Shown here: positions 1 through 8,700 of the stretch, piece after piece
How positions within the stretch are numbered: the stretch's first letter is position 1
Layout: every line of letters begins with the position of its first letter
NCBI GenBank assembly: GCA_016929735.1
Contig: JAFGID010000171.1
Span: 1-13,542, forward strand
DNA: 13,542 nucleotides
Source: Ignavibacteriales bacterium
Lineage (GTDB): Bacteria > Bacteroidota > Ignavibacteria > Ignavibacteriales > Melioribacteraceae
Direction: 5' to 3'
Translations under genes and position numbers: made by a program
The notes under the pieces: model-generated
Seen by the model: only the letters and a program-made list of their open reading frames with translations
Told to the model about the DNA's origin: nothing
Databases searched by the model: none

Positions 1-426
1 ATAATCAGGAATATCTTGAATTAAGTAAGTATCTTCAATTTCATTCTTACTAATTTTAGAAAATGATATCGGTGTTTCTCCTTGTTTACCGAGTGAACTT
101 TTAACCAATACAGTTTGGCTAAGCAGAATCTTTCTTTCAAGTAGTATAATTTTTTGTTCATTATCAACAAATTCTGAGACTAAAATTTTCTTTTCCTCAT
201 AACCGACATAACTAATTTTTACAATGTCATTCAAATCCAATTCTGCAGTTATAACAAATTCACCATTCTCATTCGTCGAAGTACCAATTTGTTTTTCAAC
301 GATAACGATATTTGCATATTGCAAAGGTTCATTATTTGATGAATCAACTATTTTCCCTTTGATAATTTTCTCTTGAGAAAATAAAATTGTAATAGTCACA
401 AAAAACAAAAAAATAATCTTTTTCAT
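1..426 (-). CDS. TonB-dependent outer-membrane receptor, N-terminal 142 residues (runs off the left edge); probable thiamin importer
   Basis: An open frame runs from an ATG at 426 to the window edge without a stop. The first ~18 residues (MKKIIFLFFVTITILFSQ) are a signal peptide. Residues ~19-105 form a carboxypeptidase-D regulatory-like beta-sandwich, with the typical GTSTNENGEFVI and SYVGYEEK stretches. From ~residue 110 (ETPISFSKISKNEIED) the TonB plug domain begins. This order is standard for Bacteroidota-type TonB-dependent transporters; the barrel would lie outside the window. A ribosome-binding site (AGAGG) sits about 8 nt before the ATG. The leader carries a TPP riboswitch and a terminator. 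In Bacteroidota, receptors under THI-elements (OMR1/OMthi type) import thiamin, so thiamin or a close derivative is the inferred substrate. The family call is firm. The substrate call rests only on the riboswitch. Confidence 0.9.
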   Translation of the reverse strand, partial: MKKIIFLFFVTITILFSQEKIIKGKIVDSSNNEPLQYANIVIVEKQIGTSTNENGEFVITAELDLNDIVKISYVGYEEKKILVSEFVDNEQKIILLERKILLSQTVLVKSSLGKQGETPISFSKISKNEIEDTYLIQDIPDY

Positions 427-450
427 TATTTTACCTCTTAATCATATTTA

Positions 451-483
451 AAATAAAAAAACCGCTCCAGCGAGGAACGGTTT
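451..483 (-). terminator. Intrinsic terminator, expression platform of the TPP riboswitch
   Basis: On the minus strand AAACCGUUCC pairs with GGAGCGGUUU (10 bp including one G-U) around a UCGCU loop, followed directly by a U-rich run. It lies ~20 nt after the aptamer and ~25 nt before the receptor ATG, the right place for a transcription-attenuating platform. The GGAA at the 3' end of the aptamer is complementary to UUCC in the 5' arm of the terminator, a possible but weak antiterminator contact. Confidence 0.9.
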
Positions 484-502
484 AAAATATAAAATCTTTT
501 TT

Positions 503-578
503 CATCTTCCCTACGCTGGCATTATCCATGTCAGGTTCAATGGGTATTATCTCAGACTCTCCAATAGGAGGACACCCC
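503..578 (-). promoter_or_regulatory. TPP (thiamin pyrophosphate) riboswitch aptamer, THI-element
   Basis: Read on the minus strand, all conserved THI-box blocks appear in order: GGGGTGTCC at the 5' side (578 downward), CTGAGA followed by ATAATACCC, GAACCTGA, then GGATAATGCCAGCGTAGGGAAG split across the P4/P5 and closing region. The CCTCC/GGAG pair forms the variable P3-side hairpin. Aptamer size and spacing are normal. It is followed by an intrinsic terminator and then the receptor start codon, so ligand binding should cause premature termination when TPP is plentiful. Not verified with a covariance model, but the match is very clear. Confidence 0.97.
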
Positions 579-620
579 AGAAAAATTAATTATTTTACAA
601 AGAACTAAAAATTATGTATA

Positions 621-649
621 CAAAAATAACAAATAATTAAACAATCAAA
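621..649 (-). promoter_or_regulatory. Possible promoter of the riboswitch-receptor transcript
   Basis: The 80-bp gap between the protease stop and the aptamer holds, on the minus strand, TTTG (649-646), 17 nt, then TATTTTTG (628-621). TATTTTTG fits the Bacteroidota -7 consensus TAnnTTTG, and TTTG fits the -33 box, though the spacing is a little short. The base composition makes chance matches easy, so this is only a candidate. Confidence 0.3.
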
Positions 650-658
650 AAAAATAAT

Positions 659-3262
659 TTATTTTAATAGAACTACTTTCTTTATCGAAATATAATTGTT
701 TATTGACCTATCAACTGGAGTAGCCTCCAATCGAATAATATATACTCCACTTGAAAAGTTTGTAGCATCCCATTTATAATTATGGTAACCGGCACTCAAC
801 TCTTTGTTAAGAATTGTTATTACCTCTTGACCAAGTATGTCATATACTTTCAAGTTGACAACTGAATTAATTGGTAAATCAAATTTAATATTTGTTGTAG
901 GATTAAAAGGATTTGGATAATTCTGGTATAAACAATATTCTTTTGGTGTAAAACTGCCATATTTTATATCTGTAGGAATAGTCGTATCAATTACAAATAT
1001 ACTATCAGTAACCTCTATTATATATTTATTTACTGCATCAGAAATTCTAACTTTACAATAGTCTGTTGGTGTTTTTGGTATTCGCCAAGTAAATTCCCCC
1101 AAATCAACAGGAAGGCTATCGGCACCTGTTATAGAAAACCATTCAGGTGAACTTGAATCTGCATTTATTGTGTATTCTAGTTTAATCATACTGACAGGTT
1201 GCCCTTGTTCTGAGAAAATACCTCCTCTATGCTTTATTCTTTTTACTTTACCTATTTCCCAATTAATTGCAACTAAACTATCAACAAATAAAGTATCACG
1301 AGCAATATATAATATATTTCTTTGAGCAATAAAAACACTTTTAGAGGTATTACTCGTTTCTTCAAACACATATATTTTACCAATTCTATTAACGGAATCA
1401 CTTGCACTGTATTGAATGACAATCGTATCTCTTGCTTGACCTCTGGAATTATGTAATTTTATCCAACTTGTATCTTTACTATCAACGCTAGCCATCCAAT
1501 ATATTTCACCACTTCCTATATTTCCTACCTCTACTTCAATAATTCCGCTTATACTTTTAGGTATATAGACAGAATCAGTAATAACTAATATTGAAGATTC
1601 ATTATATGAGTTCTCAAAAGATGAAACAAATACAGTATCATACATTTTTATAATATTATTTGTCTTCAAACTAACAATTCCTTGGGAGTTATAATTGAGG
1701 GTTGAAATTATAACTGGATAAATCTCTCCAGAAAAAACATAAAACTCGGTGTCTTCTCCTTTTATTTCAAAATTTACATCATAATCAAGAATTTCTACGT
1801 GCAACAGGGAATCTGTTTCATTGCAAACGATAAATGCTTTACAAATTTCGTTTTCACTTGCTGATAATAATGACTGATAGGCGTTTACCATACCATAACC
1901 CGTTGTATCATCATATCCCTTATTTCCAATATCATTGGAGGTGATTTGTAGAACAGCTCTTATTTCGTCGTTAGTTAAATTTGGATTCTTTGATTTAATT
2001 AGTGATACTATACCAGTCACGATCGCTGATGAAGAAGATGTACCTTCTAATATTACTAACTCCCCATCCACCTCATCAAATACTATATTTTCTCCTGGTG
2101 CTAGAAAATCTATTCCACCATAATTACTGCTCTTTGACTTATACCCCAAGTTATCCATTGCTCCAACAGAAATACATTCTTTGAAGTCAGATGGGAAATG
2201 AAATTTAATGTGATTATTGTTATTGTCATTTCCAGAGGCACATATTAAAATAGCTCCTTTACTATGTGCATATTCGATAGCGTCTTTTAAAGTGTTTGAA
2301 TATGCGTAAGAGCCCAAACTCATATTAATTATTTTAATTCCAGCATCTACTGCCTCATATATGCCTTGAGCAAGCGTTGAATGGGTCCCAACTCCATAAT
2401 CGTTTAGTACCCTTACTGGTAAAATTATCGTGTTAGGAGCAATTCCTGAAATACCTATTCCATTATCTTTTTCTCCTGCAATTATTAATGCAGTAGCTAA
2501 GCCGTGATAAGGTAAATCTATTGAATTTTCTCCAATGCAATCAATTTCATTTAATAATCTGTTCTGAGGTAAATTAGGATGATTTCTAAATATTCTAGTA
2601 TCAAGAATTGCTACAGTATCACCCGTATCTTCCAAATTCCATCCCCATAGCATATCTACGTCAATACCACGTGTTCCTTTAAATTGCCCAGTATTATTCA
2701 AATACCATTGATACTTGAACAAAGAATCATTTGGTACATTCTGTCTATATTTTATTCCCGATTGAGGTGCATTATTAATTTCGCCGTTTAAGTAAACAAA
2801 GTAATCAGGATGAGCATATTCTACATCAGGATTTTTATTATACTCTCTGACTAATGCTTCAACATCTGCTTCGACTGACAAATCAACTACCATTGAATTA
2901 TTCTTCAACACTGAACTGATTGCTTGGATACTATATTTTTCGCTTATCAAATTTACAGATTCTGAGCTAGTTTTATTTTGTCCTTGAAAAACTTTTACAT
3001 TTTCTTTTAACTTTACAACGACTTTATTAAGCTCATACTTTTCTGGTTGCTTTTCGTTACTATTATTTAGTGGAAAATTTAAATGTAAATTTGGTTGAAT
3101 TAACGAAACATTTCTGTTTTGTATAGAAAAAGTTTTTACTTCATAACCTCTCTTCTTGCTAAAACCGTCGCTTTCACCCCCTAAAAAGCGGTAGTTCCCT
3201 TGACCTAATAAAAGGATTGAATTTATTATAATAAGATAACAATATATTATTTTTGTATTCAT
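659..3262 (-). CDS. Subtilisin-like (S8 family) serine protease secreted by the type IX system
   Basis: This 867-aa protein has a short N-terminal hydrophobic export segment (~1-20). Residues ~78-158 form a prodomain of the fervidolysin/I9 kind (KVVVKLKENVK to DVEYAHPDYFVYL). The S8 catalytic domain spans ~190-465: Asp221 in AILDTRI, His253 in PYHGLATAL, oxyanion Asn345 in ASGN and Ser409 in EGTSSSS. Residues ~570-647 resemble a BACON-like beta-sandwich (the IYWMASVDSKDTSWI area). Residues ~655-760 resemble an Ig-like module (INWEIG, KLEYTIN, CKVRISDA). The C-terminus (~766-867) is a T9SS type-A sorting domain with YCLYQNYPNPFNPTT, DILGQEV and SSGVYIIRL. The full triad is present, but the motif surroundings are divergent (DTR for DTG, HGLATA for HGTHVA, no Pro after GTS). 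It starts 31 bp after the FGE-like gene, so the two are probably cotranscribed. The ATG lacks a Shine-Dalgarno but is preceded by A-rich sequence. Confidence 0.93.
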   Translation of the reverse strand: MNTKIIYCYLIIINSILLLGQGNYRFLGGESDGFSKKRGYEVKTFSIQNRNVSLIQPNLHLNFPLNNSNEKQPEKYELNKVVVKLKENVKVFQGQNKTSSESVNLISEKYSIQAISSVLKNNSMVVDLSVEADVEALVREYNKNPDVEYAHPDYFVYLNGEINNAPQSGIKYRQNVPNDSLFKYQWYLNNTGQFKGTRGIDVDMLWGWNLEDTGDTVAILDTRIFRNHPNLPQNRLLNEIDCIGENSIDLPYHGLATALIIAGEKDNGIGISGIAPNTIILPVRVLNDYGVGTHSTLAQGIYEAVDAGIKIINMSLGSYAYSNTLKDAIEYAHSKGAILICASGNDNNNNHIKFHFPSDFKECISVGAMDNLGYKSKSSNYGGIDFLAPGENIVFDEVDGELVILEGTSSSSAIVTGIVSLIKSKNPNLTNDEIRAVLQITSNDIGNKGYDDTTGYGMVNAYQSLLSASENEICKAFIVCNETDSLLHVEILDYDVNFEIKGEDTEFYVFSGEIYPVIISTLNYNSQGIVSLKTNNIIKMYDTVFVSSFENSYNESSILVITDSVYIPKSISGIIEVEVGNIGSGEIYWMASVDSKDTSWIKLHNSRGQARDTIVIQYSASDSVNRIGKIYVFEETSNTSKSVFIAQRNILYIARDTLFVDSLVAINWEIGKVKRIKHRGGIFSEQGQPVSMIKLEYTINADSSSPEWFSITGADSLPVDLGEFTWRIPKTPTDYCKVRISDAVNKYIIEVTDSIFVIDTTIPTDIKYGSFTPKEYCLYQNYPNPFNPTTNIKFDLPINSVVNLKVYDILGQEVITILNKELSAGYHNYKWDATNFSSGVYIIRLEATPVDRSINNYISIKKVVLLK

Positions 3263-3293
3263 TTTTTAAATAATTAGTAGATAAAAATTATTT

Positions 3294-4733
3294 TTACCTA
3301 ACGCATCGAAAGCCACACATTTCAACTCGAGAATTTACTTCCCAGTATGTTACTGCACCACCGAATCTATCTGAGATACGACAATATTCCTGCAAGTTAA
3401 ACCAACTACTGCCTCTAAGGCTAAATCCAATTTCTGCAATTTGTGTTGGCCAGTTCGCTACATTTGAATGTCCAAGTGAATCAATTTCACCATCACCTGT
3501 TTGTCCAGAAAAAGCTCTACCGTCTATGTCTCCAACTGTAATGCAAAATTCCAACAAATTACCAGACATTTCCATAACTCCAGAATAAGCAGCGCCGGCA
3601 TCTTCCTGACTAGATGAACTTGTCGCAAAACAACCTACCCTTAAAGGGCCTTGTACCGAGTCATGGTCACCAAACACACAATTTGCTCCAGTATTTAAAG
3701 CCATTTCATTTGGCTCATAAGGATATGCAATACCTTTTGCTTGCATTATGCTGTCCGAATTCCATGCATATTCATTTGGAAGTGGATATTTATCTAATCT
3801 GCAGATTTTTTCAAATTCTAACTCAGTCATAGGTCTTAGTCCAGCCCAATCTGCGTATGCCAATCCATCTTTAGCATTTAAGTATGCGCATGCGATAAAA
3901 GGTTTATTTGTACTGAAAACACCATCTATATTTACTATATTATATCTGTGCTTACGGCCATACCATTCTGAATCGGAAGAATATCTGTTACTTGCCTGTA
4001 AAGAATCAATCGAATTTAAAAATTCCACATATTGCTCCTGTGTTATTTCATATTTCATACAATAAAAAGATTTATATCCTTTAGGAAAAGATGATGGTAT
4101 CGGACCTAACTGATCTCCACCCGCATAATATGGAGCTTCAGAGGAATAATAAAGGTTATCTGAGTTGGTACCAACAATTATTTCGTTTTCGCTTGTAATG
4201 TAATATGGATCATTTCCACCGTATTTATAGAAATGGTTTATCTCAGTTCCACCACTGCCAACATAAAACGGACCTTCGGGAATAAAAACCATTTCAATAG
4301 CGAATACATCAACAGTTATAAAATTAGTATCGAACCATTCATCTGTATAATGAAAAAGTAATTCACATTTTGTTGAAAATGTACCGTAACCTTCTACTCC
4401 TCTGTAAATGAAAGCACCGACACCCTCACCATCTGTCTCACCTATTTCTATCACTGCATCAGGATTATCAAGTTTATGATTGCTTGCATTAATGTCAAGT
4501 TTCACATGCATCCATTTATCACTACTATTTTTTATTTTTGCAAAGACCCACGCAGCATCATAATTAACACTGTCTCGCCAGGAATTTTCCCAATATAAAT
4601 CAAACTTAATTATAGCAGTATTTTTATTTGTATCTTTACTTAATATAAATACATTTGTTAAAATAATATTATTTCCTACCAATATCGAAATAAATAAAAA
4701 AAAGATTATTGTAGTTTTTTTAAGGATTCGCAT
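3294..4733 (-). CDS. Exported FGE/SUMF1-domain protein with an N-terminal Bacteroidota-type beta module
   Basis: This 479-aa protein has a signal peptide (~1-20). Residues ~21-146 form a beta-rich module (IIKFDLYWENSWRDSVNYDAAWVF to VDVFAIEMVFIPEG) that I recall ahead of FGE domains in Bacteroidota secreted proteins. Residues ~147-479 are a formylglycine-generating-enzyme/SUMF1 fold: MVFIPEGPFYVGSGG, YCMKYEITQEQY, RPMTELEFEKICR, MEMSGNLLEFC, LRGSSW at 439-444 and a terminal GFRCVR. Of the two active-site cysteines that follow GSW in true FGE, the second is kept (Cys451) and the first is Asn446. Sulfatase-activating oxidation is therefore unlikely, and a structural or binding role is more likely. 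There is no T9SS tail. The ATG has only a weak AGG close upstream. The downstream protease gene is 31 bp away. No sulfatase gene is in the window. Confidence 0.87.
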   Translation of the reverse strand: MRILKKTTIIFFLFISILVGNNIILTNVFILSKDTNKNTAIIKFDLYWENSWRDSVNYDAAWVFAKIKNSSDKWMHVKLDINASNHKLDNPDAVIEIGETDGEGVGAFIYRGVEGYGTFSTKCELLFHYTDEWFDTNFITVDVFAIEMVFIPEGPFYVGSGGTEINHFYKYGGNDPYYITSENEIIVGTNSDNLYYSSEAPYYAGGDQLGPIPSSFPKGYKSFYCMKYEITQEQYVEFLNSIDSLQASNRYSSDSEWYGRKHRYNIVNIDGVFSTNKPFIACAYLNAKDGLAYADWAGLRPMTELEFEKICRLDKYPLPNEYAWNSDSIMQAKGIAYPYEPNEMALNTGANCVFGDHDSVQGPLRVGCFATSSSSQEDAGAAYSGVMEMSGNLLEFCITVGDIDGRAFSGQTGDGEIDSLGHSNVANWPTQIAEIGFSLRGSSWFNLQEYCRISDRFGGAVTYWEVNSRVEMCGFRCVR

Positions 4734-4923
4734 ACCTATTTATAATAAAATGTAAGTAAAATTCTAAATAATAATGTAAATTTAACAAAATAAACTTATT
4801 ATTATGTGTAAATAAATTTTCATAAAGAAATTAGTAAATAAAAATAGTAATTTTTTTTATAATTATTCAAATAATTTTAATTTAAAAGTTATTAACTTTT
4901 TAATATAGGACGTATCTGCATAC

Positions 4924-5427
4924 TTAACGCTCCCATCCAATGGGTGGATCTAAAGGTACATTTTTCGATATTCTTGCGTAACCCAAATATCCAGGATATT
5001 TATTTTGATCAAATATAATTTCAAATCCATGTTTCCCTCTTGTGAATTTCTTCCATTTTAATGTGTTTATATCCCAATAATACAATATTAAATTCTCCAA
5101 TTTATTACCAGCATTCTCAAAATCTTCATTTGTAAAACAAATCTCCAACATTATATCATCCTTCTGATAAACACCTTCTATCTTTTTGCTACTATCATCT
5201 ACAAACTCGTAATCTCCTACTATGCGATTTGGTTTTACATCATTTTTCTTTGGTTTTGTTATACATTCATGATTAACCGGAACATCTTTTATCTTTGCAA
5301 CAATATTTCTCTCATTTACTTTGTTTGGATGCCATATTGCTATGCCTTTTTTATTATCCTTAATTTTTTGACCATATAATGGTAGACTAAAAAGAAATAT
5401 CACGATTAACAAATATTTCAAACTCAT
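4924..5427 (-). CDS. Small exported protein of unknown function
   Basis: This 167-aa protein has a clear signal peptide (MSLKYLLIVIFLFSLPLYGQ) and a lysine-rich mature part. I do not recognise a family. The central part (~90-130, MLEICFTNEDFEN to LILYYWDINTLKWKKF) alternates like a beta-sandwich and resembles extracellular modules of the form 'lyyyd..gkW'. The tail ends GYARISKNVPLDPPIGW. A good ribosome-binding site (GAGGT, 8 nt before the ATG) supports the start. Upstream lie a TTGATA-N17-TATTTT promoter candidate and, 16 bp beyond it, the triple 21-bp repeat element shared with the 1008-aa protein gene. The two may therefore be coregulated. It lacks a T9SS signal and is too short for a carrier of one. 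The gene itself is well supported; function is unknown. Confidence 0.8.
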   Translation of the reverse strand: MSLKYLLIVIFLFSLPLYGQKIKDNKKGIAIWHPNKVNERNIVAKIKDVPVNHECITKPKKNDVKPNRIVGDYEFVDDSSKKIEGVYQKDDIMLEICFTNEDFENAGNKLENLILYYWDINTLKWKKFTRGKHGFEIIFDQNKYPGYLGYARISKNVPLDPPIGWER

Positions 5428-5482
5428 TATTTTACCTCACTAAAATAATAATTTTTAAAATTATCTTTTATTTTTCTTTGAT

Positions 5483-5511
5483 AAAATAATCATACTTTAA
5501 ATAAATATCAA
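5483..5511 (-). promoter_or_regulatory. Promoter candidate of the 167-aa exported protein gene
   Basis: On the minus strand TTGATA (5511-5506) is followed by 17 nt and TATTTT (5488-5483), a standard -35/-10 layout, 56 bp before the ATG at 5427. The third CACAC repeat of the upstream element ends 15 nt before the TTGATA. The same hexamer position is kept in the other two copies of the element, which raises confidence in the -35 box. The -10 is less certain. Confidence 0.55.
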
Positions 5512-5526
5512 CTTGTTATTGGTGTG

Positions 5527-5590
5527 GTGTGCAATAAAAGAAACTATGTGTGTATCAATTACCTATAAGTGTGCAATATTTTTACTTTTT
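5527..5590 (-). promoter_or_regulatory. Triple 21-bp direct-repeat element, copy A
   Basis: Read on the minus strand: AAAAAGTA, 6 nt, TTGCACACTTATA, then TACACACATAGTT, then TTGCACACC. The CACAC cores (plus-strand GTGTG at 5569, 5548 and 5527) are spaced exactly 21 and 21 bp, two helical turns each. An extra GTGTG at 5522 adjoins the last core. About 39 of 51 positions are identical to copy C near 10180. It sits just upstream of the -35 box of the 167-aa gene, so an activator-binding array is the natural reading. The binding protein is unknown; the LytTR regulator encoded at 10228 is the local candidate. Confidence 0.7.
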
Positions 5591-5685
5591 AAACACCCCT
5601 AAAATACAAAAAAACAATAAAATAATTTTTTTCCCTTAAAGCTGAAAAATCGTTTCTATATAACCTTACCAATTAAAATGTAAAT

Positions 5686-5717
5686 AAAAAAAAAGACGAA
5701 GCAATTTATGCTTCGCC
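5686..5717 (-). terminator. Intrinsic terminator of the 1008-aa protein gene
   Basis: On the minus strand GGCGAAGCA pairs with TGCTTCGTC (9 bp with one G-U) around the loop TAAAT, followed by a run of nine Ts. It starts 36 bp after the stop codon of the 1008-aa gene and separates it from the 167-aa gene and its own promoter. Confidence 0.92.
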
Positions 5718-5753
5718 TATTTTATCTAAAATTCAAAGTAGTGTTACTACTTT

Positions 5754-8700
5754 TTAACGGTAGGCACCCTGTAAATATACTTTAAGATTCAGTTTTATTC
5801 CTCCAGCGGGAATACCACTATAAAAATAACTACCTTTTGTGGAATTTACTGTTATCGTATTTGTTCCAGCATCTATACTTCCACCAGTGTATTGCCAATT
5901 ATCGTAATACCTACCAAAAGTTATGCTATTCTCATCTCCAACTATATCTGCTTCCAAGTATGTCAATACAGCACTGTAATCTGAACCATTGATATTCCAA
6001 TAACGCTGTAAATAATTAGTTGACCATCCTGGATTACCGTATGCTTCATCGTCACAATAAATACTAACCATTGGTTCTGGAATAACAGTTGGTAACTGTG
6101 TATAACTCACTGGTGAATATTCTCCAATCGTTCCAATAGGAAACTCATATGTGCCTACCCCACCTATAATTTTCTTTACATAACTTGTTGCATCTGCTAA
6201 CTCTATAAAATTAATAGATGAAGCACCGGTTATTATTGCCCATTCTTTAAAAATTAAATGTAAACCAGACGGTATCCTTAAAGTTGAAAAGTCATTTAAT
6301 TCCAGTTTATAATTAATAATAAATGGAGTAGAGAGAGTTAATAACCCTCCACCAGCTTTATATAAAGTGTCTGCTGGATATATCATTCTGCCTGTAAACT
6401 GATCACCTGCGGCCCAAAAATAATAATTTAAACTGCCTGATGATGTTTGATCTACCGTTAAAAGAATATTACCACCAAAAATTCCCTGATCATGTTCAGA
6501 TATATAAGAACTAAATGGATTTGGGCTGAAAATTCCATCCCCACTGATTGTTTTGTTACTTAAAGATAAAAGACCGCTATTAGAATAAGATTTATCCACT
6601 AGTATTGTAATATTACCTGCTAATTCAACCTTTGCATTAGTACATTGATTTACATTTCCATTAAAAGTCATCCCGGGCAAATAAAGAAATTCAAATTCGC
6701 TACCAGTATTTTCTATTGTGAGTGTATTTGTCGGGTTAAGATCTGTATCCAAGACAACAGAGTTTGTCTGTCCGCTACAATTCCATACAACCGACACTAG
6801 ATTAATTTGTGCATTCACTATTGGAGCATTGTTTATTATACCAGTTATGTATAACTTACCACTGAATTGTCCTCCTGGCCAAGTCATTGCTGGTACTTCT
6901 CCACCATCTCTTGCATGAACATAACTGCCAAAATCGCTTCCATTAACTATTGTACCATTCTTTACTATGGTACCTGAATTTACAATATACCCTATATTAT
7001 ATAAATCATCTCCAACCCCATCATTTACTGTCAATGTTGTTCCACTATTTACTATTAAATAACCGCCATTCGATGTTTGATCAATCGTTACATTTATATT
7101 TACATAAACACTATCATCTATTGTAATTGTAGAATCTAAATATGTAGGATATCTCGTAGCTGCTACCCAGTTTACTCCATCACTGCTCATCTCCCATACG
7201 TTTGTATAATCCGTCCAGTCGCCATTATTCTTTGTTCTGAAGTAGAAACTCTCAACTCCTCCTTCTATACCACTATAATAATAATTTCCACTCGATGTAC
7301 TGCTGATACTTAAGATATTTGTCAATGTATCTATACTACCACCAACTGGTTCCCAATCACTAGTATAACGACCAAACAATATACCTTTCTTTTCACCCAC
7401 TACATCACCATTTAAATATGTTAATGAACCCTCATAAGTAATCGTTCCATCCCGCAATATTCGCCAATGCCTATCTATGTAATTTGTCCAACCCGGATTA
7501 CTATATGCTACATCATCGCAATATATATCCAAATATGCACTGCCGCTTATTGAACTAACCGTTAAACTTGCAGGACTGTATTCACCTATTGTTCCCATTG
7601 GAAAACTGTATGTCTGGTCACCACTAAAATATTTCCTTACATAACCTGTCCCATCCAACTCTATGAACTGTGTACCTGAACCGGTTATACTTGCTCCACT
7701 ATTCAATACCAAAAACTGCCCATCACCTACCCTTAACCTCGAATTACTTCCACTCATAACTAGACTATCACTTATTGTTGCATTTGTGTTAATTAATGTC
7801 AATACTCCACTTCCTGTCTTTTGCAAACTTACTATGGTATCCGTCGGTAAATTTGTTCCTGTTACCTGATCTCCTGCATGTGTATAAACATATGTGACAT
7901 TTCCAAAATAAGGTAACAATGTACATTGTATATTTCCATTTATTCCCAGCGGTGAACCAATATGTAATTCACCCCCAATTTGTGAAAAACCACCTGAACC
8001 ACTTATCACATATTCATTACAAATCAATTTCCCATAATTCTGATAATAAAAATCCTCATTTATAGACAATATCGTTATATTATCAATTAAATTTACGGTC
8101 GTCCCTGATTGTTGGATTACTGCACAATAAAAGGAAATACTTGGAATATTAATACTACCACTTCCGTCATCCTGTATTGTCAATCCATAATTCGGATTAA
8201 GGTTTGTTGGAAATGTCAAGGAATCAGTCTGTCCACTACAATTCCAATTTACATTATATAAATCAGTCTGTGTATTCACCGTTGGTGCTGTAGTTGTTAT
8301 ACCTGTAATATTAAGAATTGAACCCTCGTACCAAAGCATTGAGGGTATTGTACCACCATTTAAAGCATGCTCATATACACCTGTTGATCGATTTTCCTTA
8401 ATACCTGCTCCTGTTATGCTACCTTTGTTTATTATTGTTCCATTATTTATCAAACTACCATTTACAGTTACATTTAAACGATTTTCTAAAGTAAACCCAC
8501 TAACAATAGTTAATACCCTAGAAGAAGCTATTATTATATCATAGTAATACCCATTAATGTTGAAATTTATATTGTGCCTTATTCTAATATTACTAGATAT
8601 ACCACTAGGTGGACTGGCATTAATAGGTATCCAGTCATTAAATTCAGTTAAATATACTTCCCACACATCAGTTCCTGTCCAATTTCCATTCTTTCTTGTC

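Noticed and set aside
1935..2184. Plus-strand open frames inside the protease gene
   Set aside because: They lie antisense to a well-supported catalytic domain, have no ribosome-binding site and no recognisable protein character.
3614..4065. Plus-strand open frames inside the FGE-like gene
   Set aside because: Antisense shadows of a coding region with clear domain motifs.
4765..4830. Possible fourth copy of the triple-repeat element upstream of the FGE-like gene
   Set aside because: Only one core (TTTACACATAAT on the minus strand) resembles the motif; the other two 21-bp positions and the -35 hexamer do not fit.
4884..4903. AAAAGTTA/TAACTTTT inverted repeat as terminator of the 167-aa gene
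   Set aside because: All A/T stem apart from one G-C pair and no following T-run; too weak to call in this base composition.
6718..7869. Plus-strand open frames inside the 1008-aa gene
   Set aside because: The two short frames (around 6718-6918 and 7663-7869) fall in corresponding low-complexity parts of the repeats and are antisense shadows.
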